From: Campylobacterales bacterium
GTDB lineage: Bacteria; Campylobacterota; Campylobacteria; Campylobacterales; Arcobacteraceae
DNA length: 12,278 nucleotides
Assembly: GCA_019752775.1 (NCBI GenBank)
Contig: JAIELU010000193.1
Span: 1 to 12,278 of the forward strand
Direction: 5' to 3'
The notes below the pieces were generated by a model. That model saw nothing but the letters and a program-made list of their open reading frames with translations. It did no database searches and was not told the origin of the DNA. The translations under genes were made by a program, and so were the position numbers. Each line of letters starts with the position of its first letter. Positions within the stretch are counted from its first letter, which is position 1. Of this stretch, positions 1 through 6,763 are shown piece by piece.

Positions 1-116
1 CTGCGCCAAAAAGCATAAAAAGTTGCTAATGGGTAATTTTTGGGCGTTATAAATCTGGCAACAAGAGGGTAAATTTTAATTACCAACGCCGGGTGCGCGG
101 GACGACTTAAATCTGT
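1..116. other. Compositionally foreign segment fused to the 3' part of hsdM
   Basis: The recognisable HsdM coding sequence ends near base 118. To its left the DNA changes character: 17 of the 20 bases at 87-106 are G or C, in a window that is otherwise strongly AT-rich. The segment contains GGCGTT (43-48) and AACGCC (85-90), which are exact reverse complements. Inside them lie GGTAA (68-72) and TTACC (80-84), so a nested stem with a bulge can be drawn. It remains open in the hsdM frame but encodes nothing I recognise. It may be an inserted repeat, the edge of a small mobile element, or an assembly chimera at a contig end; the sequence alone does not decide. Confidence 0.6.
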
Positions 117-1259
117 CCAAACTTTTTCATTTTTATGTCCGTTTGTTTTTGTAAATATCATAATAGCAGTACTTACTCCTGCGTATGGTTTAAATACACC
201 ACTTGGCATTGAAATAATTGCATCTAGTTGTTGGTTTAAAACTATCTCTTTTCTTATTTCTTTATGTGCATTTGTTGAACCAAACAGAACTCCATCAGGT
301 ATGATGATTGCAGTTCGTCCACCAACTTTAAGAGCTTTTACTATCAAAGAGACAAATAAAAGTTCAGTTTTTTTAGTTTTTGCAACATCTAAAATAGATT
401 TTGATACTTCTTCATAATCAAGTGAACCTTTAAAAGGTGGATTTGCAAGAATTAAATCATATTTATTTTCTTCATCTAAATCAAACTTTCCTAGTGCATC
501 TGTATTTGAGATATGAGCTGATTCAATAGAGTGAAGCATCATATTCATAGATGCAATTCTTGCCATTGAAATATCAAAATCATTTCCATAAAACAATCCC
601 TCAAACTCTTTTGAGCTTAAAGTATCAATAAGTTCTGGTTTATGCTCTTTGATATATTCTATTGAGTTGATTAAAAATCCAGCAGTTCCACAAGCAGGGT
701 CGTAGATTTTGAAATCTTTTGTGATATTTGCATTTGATAACATCATTTCAGCCATCATTTTGATTATGTGTCTTGGAGTTCTAAACTGCCCGTTTGTTCC
801 AGCGGTTGCTAGTTTGCTAAGTAAGTATTCATATAAATCACCTTTGATGTCTTTGTCATCAAGATGAAGTTTATCCACCATATCCACAACTTTTTGAAGT
901 AGTTTTGCAGTTGGAATTAAAAAAGTTGCATCTTTCATGTATTTTGAAAAAGTTGATTCTTCACTAGCTATTTCTTTGATGAATTTAAACATCTCTGTTT
1001 GAAAAGTAGAAAACATATCTTCGGCAGTTTTTAATGAAACATTTTGCCATCTTAAATGCTCAGTTTCTTTTGTGAAAATATCTTTTATAGAACTATCAAG
1101 TTTTTTTCTTTTATCAATTTTAGATTGAGCTGTATCTAAACTTTTTATAAATATCAAAAATGTAAATTGTTCAACAACTGTAAGAGGATTTGATATTCCT
1201 CCCGTCCAGAATGTTTCCCAGATTTTGTCAACTTGACTTTTTAGTTCATTTGTTATCAT
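1..1259 (-). CDS. hsdM: Type I restriction-modification system DNA methyltransferase subunit HsdM, 3'-truncated / chimeric
   Basis: The open frame begins with ATG at 1257-1259 and runs off the left edge without a stop, giving 419 residues. It encodes the modification subunit of a type I R-M enzyme, which transfers a methyl group from S-adenosylmethionine to adenine N6 in a complex with HsdS. Visible features are an N-terminal helical HsdM domain (about 1-140), SAM-binding motif I DPACGTAGF (187-195), FYGNDFD (223-229) and catalytic motif IV NPPF (273-276). The family pattern continues through MPSGVFKPYAGVSTAIMIFTKT (351-372, shown in part by its key residues) to about VW (380-381). After that the residues SRPAHPALVIKIYPLV and onward do not look like HsdM. 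Full HsdM proteins are usually about 490-530 residues, so the native C-terminus is absent. A weak Shine-Dalgarno (AAGAAAG, 1267-1273) sits 7 bases before the ATG. No hsdS or hsdR is visible. Confidence 0.9.
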   Translation of the reverse strand, partial: MITNELKSQVDKIWETFWTGGISNPLTVVEQFTFLIFIKSLDTAQSKIDKRKKLDSSIKDIFTKETEHLRWQNVSLKTAEDMFSTFQTEMFKFIKEIASEESTFSKYMKDATFLIPTAKLLQKVVDMVDKLHLDDKDIKGDLYEYLLSKLATAGTNGQFRTPRHIIKMMAEMMLSNANITKDFKIYDPACGTAGFLINSIEYIKEHKPELIDTLSSKEFEGLFYGNDFDISMARIASMNMMLHSIESAHISNTDALGKFDLDEENKYDLILANPPFKGSLDYEEVSKSILDVAKTKKTELLFVSLIVKALKVGGRTAIIIPDGVLFGSTNAHKEIRKEIVLNQQLDAIISMPSGVFKPYAGVSTAIMIFTKTNGHKNEKVWTDLSRPAHPALVIKIYPLVARFITPKNYPLATFYAFWR

Positions 1260-1266
1260 TTATATT

Positions 1267-1273
1267 CTTTCTT
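1267..1273 (-). promoter_or_regulatory. Putative ribosome binding site of hsdM
   Basis: AAGAAAG on the minus strand lies 7 bases before the ATG at 1257-1259 and supports that start. The 63-base gap between gmhA and hsdM (1260-1322) is the longest intergenic space in the window. It is AT-rich and could hold a promoter, but I see no clear -35/-10 pair. Confidence 0.45.
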
Positions 1274-1322
1274 GTAAAAATTGTTTTATATTTAGTTATT
1301 TATATGAAAATTCTGAGATTCT

Positions 1323-1892
1323 TTAAGAAAATTCATTATCAATAATTTGGCAAATAATATGCCCGATTAATATATGAATTTCTTGAATCCTAGGAGTATC
1401 ATTTGAAGGAACTATTAGATTTATATCACATATATTATTCATATTTCCTCCATCATGTCCTGTAAAACCTAGTGTTTTACAACCTAATTCTTTTGCTTTT
1501 TTTAAAGCATTTATTATATTTTGACTATTTCCACTTGTACTAATTCCGATAATTAAATCACCTTTATTTGCAAGTGCTTCAACTTGTCTATCAAAAATCC
1601 TATCGTAACCATAATCATTTCCAATAGAAGTTAATGCACTTGTATCTGTTGTAAGTGAAATGGCTGGAAGCCCTCGCCTATCACTTTTATATCTTCCTGT
1701 TAATTCAGCTGCAATATGTTGAGCATCAGCTGCACTTCCTCCATTTCCACAAAGAAGAATTTTATTTCCATTTTTTAATGTCTCTAAAACTAAAAGAGAG
1801 GCTTCCTCAAGATTTTCTTCTATTGTTTTTATTGTTAAATTAAGAGTGTTTAAATGGGATAAAAATTCATTTTTAATTGTTTGCTTTAGCAT
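1323..1892 (-). CDS. gmhA: Sedoheptulose 7-phosphate isomerase GmhA
   Basis: GmhA converts D-sedoheptulose 7-phosphate to D-glycero-D-manno-heptose 7-phosphate in the cytoplasm, the first committed step of LPS/LOS core heptose synthesis. The 189-residue protein has the usual family length and is a single SIS domain. The sugar-phosphate loop LLCGNGGSAADAQHIAAEL (46-64) and the serine-rich loop ISTSGNS (117-123) are intact. His59, Glu63, Gln170 and His178 match the spacing of the zinc ligands of E. coli GmhA (61, 65, 172, 180), each shifted by two. IGND around 90-93 is also conserved. The start overlaps the 3' end of hldE by 20 bases and is preceded by AAAGGA, which indicates a coupled operon position. 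It is the last gene of the heptose block. Confidence 0.97.
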   Translation of the reverse strand: MLKQTIKNEFLSHLNTLNLTIKTIEENLEEASLLVLETLKNGNKILLCGNGGSAADAQHIAAELTGRYKSDRRGLPAISLTTDTSALTSIGNDYGYDRIFDRQVEALANKGDLIIGISTSGNSQNIINALKKAKELGCKTLGFTGHDGGNMNNICDINLIVPSNDTPRIQEIHILIGHIICQIIDNEFS

Positions 1893-3306
1893 TTTGAATC
1901 CTTTGGATTATTTTTGTTGTACTTTTTCCATTTATAAACTTAACAAATCTTAATTCTTGTGCTATATCAGAACCAACAACCTCTTTACCTTCGTAATCTC
2001 CACCTTTTACAAGAATATGAGGTTGTATTTTTTTGATTAATTCGTATGGAGTTTCATCTTCAAATATAACTACATAATCAACCGATTCTAAAGAAGCAAG
2101 GATGTATGCTCTATCATCTTGTGAATTAATTGGTCTTGTTGAACCTTTTAGCTTTTTAACAGAACTATCAGCATTTAAACCTAGTATTAATACATCTCCA
2201 TAACTTCTAGCAGTTTCAAGATATTTTACATGACCTGCATGTAAAATATCAAAACAACCATTTGTAAAAACTATTTTTTTACCTTTATTATGAATTTTTT
2301 TTGATAAAACTTCTATTTCACTAAAAGATTTAATTCTATTTAAAGAAGTTGATTGATGTAAACTTGATTCGTACTCAAATATTTCATCTAAAGATGCTGT
2401 GGCACTTCCTAGTTTCCCAACTACAACACCAGCTGCTAAATTGGCAAAGTGTATTGCTTCATCAATATGTAAATCATTTGTTATTGCAAAAGCAATAGAT
2501 GCAATTACTGTGTCCCCTGCTCCTGTTACATCATAAACTTCTCTTGAAACAGTCGGTTTTACTCTTAAAATTTTATCAAAAACTGCAATTCCACTTTCGC
2601 CTAATGTTATTAAAGAAACTTCTAAATTACAGATTTCTTTTAATTGTTTTATCGCTAATTCTAAAGATGAATCATCTACTATATCAATATTTGTAGCTTC
2701 AATTGCCTCTTTTTTATTTGGTGTTAAAGTATAAGCACCTTTATATTTACTATAATCTTTTCCCTTTGGGTCAACAAAAACTTTTATATTATTTTTATTT
2801 GAAAGAGAAATAATTTCTTTTACCAAATCAGCTGTTAAAACACCTTTTCCATAATCAGATAAAATAATACAATCGTAAATTGTTATATTTTTAGTTAATA
2901 CTTCCAAAATCTTATAAATACTTTTTGAAGAAATATCTTCAATAGTTTCATTATCATATCTCAGAACTTGTTGTTGAGAAGCAACGATTCTACTTTTTTT
3001 TGAAGTTCTTCTATTTTTTTCTATAATTAAATTTGAAGTTGATATTTTTATTTCTTCTAATAATAATTTTAACTCATTGGCAACTAAATCATCACCTATT
3101 ACACTTATAACATCAACAATTGCTCCCAGTGCAAAAAGATTATTTATTACATTTCCAGCACCGCCAAGAAGGGAATTCTCTTTTTTTACATTTACAATTT
3201 GAACAGGTGCTTCAGGTGAAATTCTGTCACAATTTCCCCATAAATAATGATCTATCATTAAGTCACCAATTACAAGAATATTTGGCTTTTTATCTAATTT
3301 TCTCAT
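1873..3306 (-). CDS. hldE: Bifunctional heptose 7-phosphate kinase / heptose 1-phosphate adenylyltransferase HldE
   Basis: HldE (RfaE) carries out two non-consecutive steps: phosphorylation of heptose 7-phosphate to the 1,7-bisphosphate, and AMP transfer to heptose 1-phosphate giving ADP-D-glycero-D-manno-heptose. The 477 residues equal the usual length of the fused enzyme. The N-terminal ribokinase (PfkB) domain (about 8-315) shows VIGDLMIDHYLWG (12-24), the glycine pair of LLGGAGN (46-52) and the anion-hole/catalytic signature DVTGAGD (259-265). The C-terminal cytidylyltransferase-like nucleotidyltransferase domain (about 344-472) shows TNGCFDILHAGH (348-359) with the HxGH nucleotide motif, KGSTRPI (387-393) and VKGGDY (433-438). 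Both halves look catalytically intact. The ATG overlaps the TGA of hldD (ATGA, 3303-3306), so translation is probably coupled; a purine-rich AAGAAG precedes it. Confidence 0.97.
   Translation of the reverse strand: MRKLDKKPNILVIGDLMIDHYLWGNCDRISPEAPVQIVNVKKENSLLGGAGNVINNLFALGAIVDVISVIGDDLVANELKLLLEEIKISTSNLIIEKNRRTSKKSRIVASQQQVLRYDNETIEDISSKSIYKILEVLTKNITIYDCIILSDYGKGVLTADLVKEIISLSNKNNIKVFVDPKGKDYSKYKGAYTLTPNKKEAIEATNIDIVDDSSLELAIKQLKEICNLEVSLITLGESGIAVFDKILRVKPTVSREVYDVTGAGDTVIASIAFAITNDLHIDEAIHFANLAAGVVVGKLGSATASLDEIFEYESSLHQSTSLNRIKSFSEIEVLSKKIHNKGKKIVFTNGCFDILHAGHVKYLETARSYGDVLILGLNADSSVKKLKGSTRPINSQDDRAYILASLESVDYVVIFEDETPYELIKKIQPHILVKGGDYEGKEVVGSDIAQELRFVKFINGKSTTKIIQRIQNAKANN
1899..1904 (-). 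promoter_or_regulatory. Shine-Dalgarno of gmhA inside hldE
   Basis: AAAGGA lies 6 bases upstream of the gmhA ATG (1890-1892) and is embedded in the last codons of hldE. It confirms the start and the overlapping gene arrangement. Confidence 0.7.
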
Positions 3307-4310
3307 CTAACTTCTTCTTTAAATAGTCTTTTAATTTCAGGAATATAAGCTTTTATTCCATCTTCTAGAGAAAATTTTGGCTCAAAAAATAAATATTCTT
3401 TAGCTGAGTCTATATTTGCTTGAGTAAAAAACTGATATTGTCCAATAAAAGGATTAGGAATGTACTCTTTTCCATTATCTATTTCTAACTCTTTTTGTAA
3501 AATATTTACTATATCTTCAAAACTTCTAGCTTTGCTTGTTCCAACATTATAAATACCAGATTTTTTTGGATTACAAGCTTTTATATTTGCTTGAATAACA
3601 TCTTCAATATAAATAAAATCTCTTAAAATCTTATCACTTCCAATAAATAGTTTAGGAGTTAATCCTTTTAGTATTTGATGAGCAAATTGAACTACCATAG
3701 AAGCTGTTTTGTTTTTAAAGAATTCTTTTTCTCCATAAACATTAAAATACTTTAATCCAACTATTGAAATATCTAAATCTTTTTTTAGATATTCATTTGT
3801 AAGATTATCCATCATTACTTTTGAAAAACCATAGGCATTATTTGGTAATTCATATCCAATTTCAAATCTATCACTATCTCCATAAGTTGCAGCAGATGAT
3901 GCATAAATCATATTTGCTTTATGTTTAATAGCAATTTTTAGTAAATTTTCATAAGCATTTACATTTGTTTTTATCATCAAATCTTGCTCCCTAACTGTTG
4001 TATCAGAAATAGCAGCTTGATGGAAAATGTAGTCAAATTTATAGTTTTTTTCTAAGTTCTTTAAAAGTTTTTTATCATTTATATCTCCACTAATAACAAT
4101 TCCATTAAATCCAAGTAGATTTTTAAAGTGACCAAAACTTTTTAAGTTTCCATTTGAAAATGTTTCACCACTTCTAAAACAATCAAGAACTATTACTTTA
4201 GAATTGGGATAATTTTCTTGAAAATAAAATGCTAAATTAGAGCCAATAAATCCAGCTCCACCTGTTATTAAAATAGTTTTTTTATTAAAATTTATATCAT
4301 TATATTTCAT
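3303..4310 (-). CDS. hldD: ADP-L-glycero-D-manno-heptose 6-epimerase HldD
   Basis: HldD (RfaD/WaaD) inverts C6 of ADP-D-glycero-D-manno-heptose to give the L-glycero form, the donor used by heptosyltransferases that build the LPS/LOS inner core. The 335-residue protein is an extended short-chain dehydrogenase/reductase. The Rossmann motif TGGAGFIGS (16-24) binds NADP. YASSAATYGD (136-145) supplies the active-site Ser/Thr strand. Tyr160-xxx-Lys164 in NAYGFSK is the catalytic pair. LKYFNVYG (186-193) contains the Lys (187) that corresponds to the second catalytic residue, Lys178, of the E. coli enzyme. The C-terminal substrate domain includes the FTQANI segment typical of the family. An AGGA 7 bases before the ATG supports the start, and the gene begins only 9 bases after the gmhB stop. 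Confidence 0.96.
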   Translation of the reverse strand: MKYNDINFNKKTILITGGAGFIGSNLAFYFQENYPNSKVIVLDCFRSGETFSNGNLKSFGHFKNLLGFNGIVISGDINDKKLLKNLEKNYKFDYIFHQAAISDTTVREQDLMIKTNVNAYENLLKIAIKHKANMIYASSAATYGDSDRFEIGYELPNNAYGFSKVMMDNLTNEYLKKDLDISIVGLKYFNVYGEKEFFKNKTASMVVQFAHQILKGLTPKLFIGSDKILRDFIYIEDVIQANIKACNPKKSGIYNVGTSKARSFEDIVNILQKELEIDNGKEYIPNPFIGQYQFFTQANIDSAKEYLFFEPKFSLEDGIKAYIPEIKRLFKEEVR

Positions 4311-4317
4311 TAAACTA

Positions 4318-4321
4318 TCCT
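4318..4321 (-). promoter_or_regulatory. Shine-Dalgarno of hldD overlapping the gmhB stop
   Basis: AGGA at 4318-4321 shares bases with the gmhB TAG stop (4320-4322) and sits 7 bases before the hldD ATG (4308-4310). It fixes the hldD start and points to translational coupling of the two heptose genes. Confidence 0.6.
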
Positions 4322-4850
4322 AGTTTTTGATTATGTTTATTGTATCAATTAAATTATCAACTATCGTATAATCTTTCTGATTGTTTTTTTGTGAATCTAT
4401 TAATATATAATTTTTTATTTTTGAATTAATAGCAGTATCAATATCTGAGATATTATCCCCTATTAGCCAAGAATTATCAAGATCTATATCAAACTCTTCT
4501 ACTGCTTGAGTTATCATCAAAGGATTAGGTTTTCTACAATTACAATTATCACTAGGAATATGTGGGCAATGATATACTTTTAATATATCTATATCATTTT
4601 TATTAAATTCTTTTATCATCCAATTTGTAAGAATAGAAAAATCATTTTCTGAATAATATCCTCTTCCTATACCTGATTGATTTGTAATAATTATAATTTT
4701 ATATCCTAAATTTATAAAATATTTACAAGTATAAAATACACCATCAATAAATTCAAAATTCTCTATTTTTCCAACATATCCATAATCATAATTTATTACA
4801 CCATCTCTATCCAGAAAAATTACTTTTGTTTTTTTGTTTTTTTGAATCAA
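4320..4850 (-). CDS. gmhB: D-glycero-D-manno-heptose 1,7-bisphosphate 7-phosphatase GmhB
   Basis: GmhB removes the C7 phosphate between the two HldE reactions. The 176 residues match the size of this HAD-superfamily phosphatase. Motif I is LDRDGVIN (13-20) with nucleophile Asp14 and acid/base Asp16. Motif II is ITNQSGIGRG (55-64). A zinc-binding loop typical of GmhB/HisB-type enzymes is seen as Cys95-x-His97 followed by Cys103-x-Cys105. Lys107 is followed by the acidic motif GDNISDID (131-138). The start is unusual: the codon at 4848-4850 is TTG, an in-frame TAA lies only a few codons upstream (4863-4865), and no ATG lies between that stop and motif I. TTG is therefore the likely initiator, although AUU at 4851-4853 is conceivable. 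No strong Shine-Dalgarno is seen; the frame opens 7 bases after the Sel1 gene, so initiation may depend on coupling. Confidence 0.95.
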   Translation of the reverse strand: MIQKNKKTKVIFLDRDGVINYDYGYVGKIENFEFIDGVFYTCKYFINLGYKIIIITNQSGIGRGYYSENDFSILTNWMIKEFNKNDIDILKVYHCPHIPSDNCNCRKPNPLMITQAVEEFDIDLDNSWLIGDNISDIDTAINSKIKNYILIDSQKNNQKDYTIVDNLIDTINIIKN

Positions 4851-4857
4851 AATTTTA

Positions 4858-5790
4858 CTATTTTATATTATTTAATTTAAAAAAGTTTTCTGCTCTTTGG
4901 TAACCTTTTTCTTTTGCCTCTTTAATATAACTAATCCCTTTTTCTGTATCTTTTTCAACTCCATAACCATTATAATAATACAAACCTACATGAAAAATTG
5001 CTGTTGTACTTTTTAATTCAGAAGCTTTGTTATACCAATAAAATGATTTTTTATAATCCAAAGAAGTTTCATTACCTTTTCCGTATAAATCAGCAAGTTT
5101 AATCATTGATGGTAAGTTATTTTGTTCTGCTGATTTAGTCAGTAATTCTATTGCTTTTGGAATATCTTTTTCAACTCCATCAGCTGTTAAATACATCATT
5201 GCTAAATTAGATTGAGCAACAGAATTTGAAGCATCTGCTGATTTACTAAACCAATAAAGTGCTTTTCCTTTATCAACTTTTGTTGCTCTTCCCATATAAT
5301 ACATTTTTGCAAAATTATTTTGTGCAATAATTACACCTTGTAAAGAAGCCTTTTCATACCAAAAAAATGCTTCTTTTACCTTTTCTTCATTTGTACTTGA
5401 ATCATATAACATCGCTAGATTAAGTTGTGCAAAAGGATAACCAGCCTGAGCAGAAAGCTTATACCATTTTTCAGCTAACTCTAAATCCTTTTTTACTTCT
5501 TCTCCTAAATGATACATATGTGCTAAATTATTTTGTGCGGCAGGATTACCATTTTGTGCAGATTTTTCATACCAAAAAAAAGCTAACTTGTAATTTTTTG
5601 TAACTCCTAATCCTTTATAATTCATTAAAGCAATATTATATTGGGCATTTGCATCATCATTTAATGCTAACTCACTATATTTATCATAGGCTTCAATATA
5701 ATTTTTTTTATTAAAACTATCAGTAGCTTCTTCAAAAGTTACTGCATATAAAGTTGTAAAAAATAAAAATATATAAATAATTAGTTTCAT
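4858..5790 (-). CDS. Secreted Sel1-repeat (SLR) protein
   Basis: The 310-residue protein begins with a short signal peptide (about 1-16, MKLIIYIFLFFTTLYA), so it should be periplasmic or secreted. The mature part is almost entirely Sel1-like repeats of about 36 residues. I count seven, starting near 47, 83, 119, 154, 190, 226 and 262, with the recurring pattern AQxNLAxMYxxG...A..WYxKSA. Such alpha/alpha superhelices act as protein-interaction scaffolds and often bind or organise envelope complexes. Unlike Helicobacter cysteine-rich Hcp proteins, this one has no cysteines, so it lacks the disulfide-locked repeat form. It lies 15 bases after the lipoprotein gene and 7 bases before gmhB. AAAGGA 5 bases before the ATG supports the start. 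Its specific partner is unknown; linkage to the secretion module makes an envelope role plausible. Confidence 0.88.
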   Translation of the reverse strand: MKLIIYIFLFFTTLYAVTFEEATDSFNKKNYIEAYDKYSELALNDDANAQYNIALMNYKGLGVTKNYKLAFFWYEKSAQNGNPAAQNNLAHMYHLGEEVKKDLELAEKWYKLSAQAGYPFAQLNLAMLYDSSTNEEKVKEAFFWYEKASLQGVIIAQNNFAKMYYMGRATKVDKGKALYWFSKSADASNSVAQSNLAMMYLTADGVEKDIPKAIELLTKSAEQNNLPSMIKLADLYGKGNETSLDYKKSFYWYNKASELKSTTAIFHVGLYYYNGYGVEKDTEKGISYIKEAKEKGYQRAENFFKLNNIK

Positions 5791-5795
5791 AAAAA

Positions 5796-5801
5796 TCCTT
5801 T
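5796..5801 (-). promoter_or_regulatory. Shine-Dalgarno of the Sel1-repeat gene
   Basis: AAAGGA is 5 bases upstream of the ATG at 5788-5790, within the 15-base gap after the lipoprotein gene. It is one of the strongest ribosome binding sites in the window. Confidence 0.65.
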
Positions 5802-5805
5802 TAAA

Positions 5806-6753
5806 TTATTTCTTTTCTTTTGATTTCAAATCAAATTCACTATTTTCTTTTAAATTATTACTATTTAAAATAATCTTATTTGAATCAGTATTCTCATTTT
5901 GAGGTCTCATATTTATTATATTTTCTAAATTTTCTTTAAATTTATCAATATCTTTATCTTCTTTCAATGATTTGTCTTCTTTTAAATCTTTCAAACCAAT
6001 ATTTTCATTTGTATCTAAATTTTGTACTTTTTTTGCTCTTTCTTTTTTTTGTGCTTCTGTTTTAAAAATATCATCCATAATAACTGGAGATAAAATATTT
6101 GTATCTTCAATATTCTCACTTTGATTAAAAATATCACTATTACTTATGCCTAATGATAAATCTGTTTTTTCATAAATATCTGCTTTTATAGTATCAATTG
6201 TATTTTTATTACTATTTTCTTGTGAAATTAAAATATTTTTTTGGATATAACTATTATCTGGACTAAATGTAATGAAATAATTATCACAAAACCCATTTAA
6301 TAAATTATATGAGAAATATCTATTACACATTTTCCACTCTTTTTTTAAACCTAATAAATAATCTAATCTATCCCAAAAAAGCTGATGTACATTTTCATCT
6401 ATATTTTCAATATCATCTGGGTTTATGCCATCTCTTCTAATTACAATTAAATTAGCTCTTGTTTCTTTTTCCGTTTGATATAGTTCTAATATCCATTTAT
6501 CTAAAACAATATTTACTTTGATTATATTATCTTCAAACATTATTTTATTTACTTCTAATTTATCTCTATAGGCATCTACAATAAAAGATTTGTTTGCATT
6601 TTCTTTATTTGAAAGAGTAAAAAGTGTTTTTGCAGCATCAAAAACAGCATTTTTTGAAATATCAGGATAAACCTTTTTAGTAACCAAAATATCTTGTTTT
6701 TGAGAACAACCCGCAAATATTATCATTACTAATATAACTATAATTTTATTCAT
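5806..6753 (-). CDS. Putative lipoprotein of unknown family
   Basis: I do not recognise a family. The 315-residue protein opens with a hydrophobic signal and a lipobox-like FAGC, with Cys16 as the predicted lipidated residue followed by SQKQ. This predicts a lipoprotein, with Ser at +2 favouring the outer membrane by the E. coli rule. Residues about 30-165 look like a compact domain with alternating strands and amphipathic helices. It contains two further cysteines (143 and 156), which could form a periplasmic disulfide. The region after about 180 is low-complexity, rich in Asn, Asp, Glu and Lys, with a short internal repeat LKEDKSLKEDKD (257-268), and is probably disordered. The gene starts 8 bases after the lapD-like gene, and its AAGG ribosome binding site overlaps that gene's stop. 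It may be an accessory factor of the same envelope module, which is inference from position only. Confidence 0.8.
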   Translation of the reverse strand: MNKIIVILVMIIFAGCSQKQDILVTKKVYPDISKNAVFDAAKTLFTLSNKENANKSFIVDAYRDKLEVNKIMFEDNIIKVNIVLDKWILELYQTEKETRANLIVIRRDGINPDDIENIDENVHQLFWDRLDYLLGLKKEWKMCNRYFSYNLLNGFCDNYFITFSPDNSYIQKNILISQENSNKNTIDTIKADIYEKTDLSLGISNSDIFNQSENIEDTNILSPVIMDDIFKTEAQKKERAKKVQNLDTNENIGLKDLKEDKSLKEDKDIDKFKENLENIINMRPQNENTDSNKIILNSNNLKENSEFDLKSKEKK

Positions 6754-6759
6754 AAATAA

Positions 6760-6763
6760 CCTT
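6760..6763 (-). promoter_or_regulatory. Shine-Dalgarno of the lipoprotein gene overlapping the lapD-like stop
   Basis: AAGG at 6760-6763 overlaps the TAA stop of the upstream gene (6762-6764) and lies 6 bases before the lipoprotein ATG (6751-6753). This supports the chosen start and coupled translation. Confidence 0.5.

Noticed and set aside
31..90. Integron attC-like site (GGGCGTTAT with a nested inverted repeat)
   Set aside because: GGCGTT/AACGCC pair, but the flanking bases do not fit the GTTRRRY and RYYYAAC core boxes, and no integrase or cassette array is visible.
1300..1330. Intrinsic terminator after gmhA (TTCTTTAAGAA palindrome)
   Set aside because: The arms leave almost no loop, are all AT apart from two G/C pairs, and no clear U-tract follows; in this AT-rich sequence it is not convincing.
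2994..3001. Homopolymer tracts of eight (also 5574-5581 and 8842-8849) as phase-variation switches
   Set aside because: Runs of eight A/T are expected by chance in such AT-rich coding sequence, all frames are intact, and no long G/C tract of the Campylobacter type is present.
1655..3326. Plus-strand open frames inside gmhA, hldE and elsewhere (for example 1655-1843, 2499-2696, 3120-3326, 7084-7383, 11593-11814)
   Set aside because: They lie antisense to well-supported genes, have Leu/Phe-rich compositions typical of shadow translation, and show no recognisable domains.
4858..5790. Hcp-type cysteine-rich Sel1 protein (beta-lactamase-like HcpA family)
   Set aside because: The repeat pattern matches Sel1 in general, but the protein contains no cysteines, whereas Hcp repeats each carry a disulfide pair.
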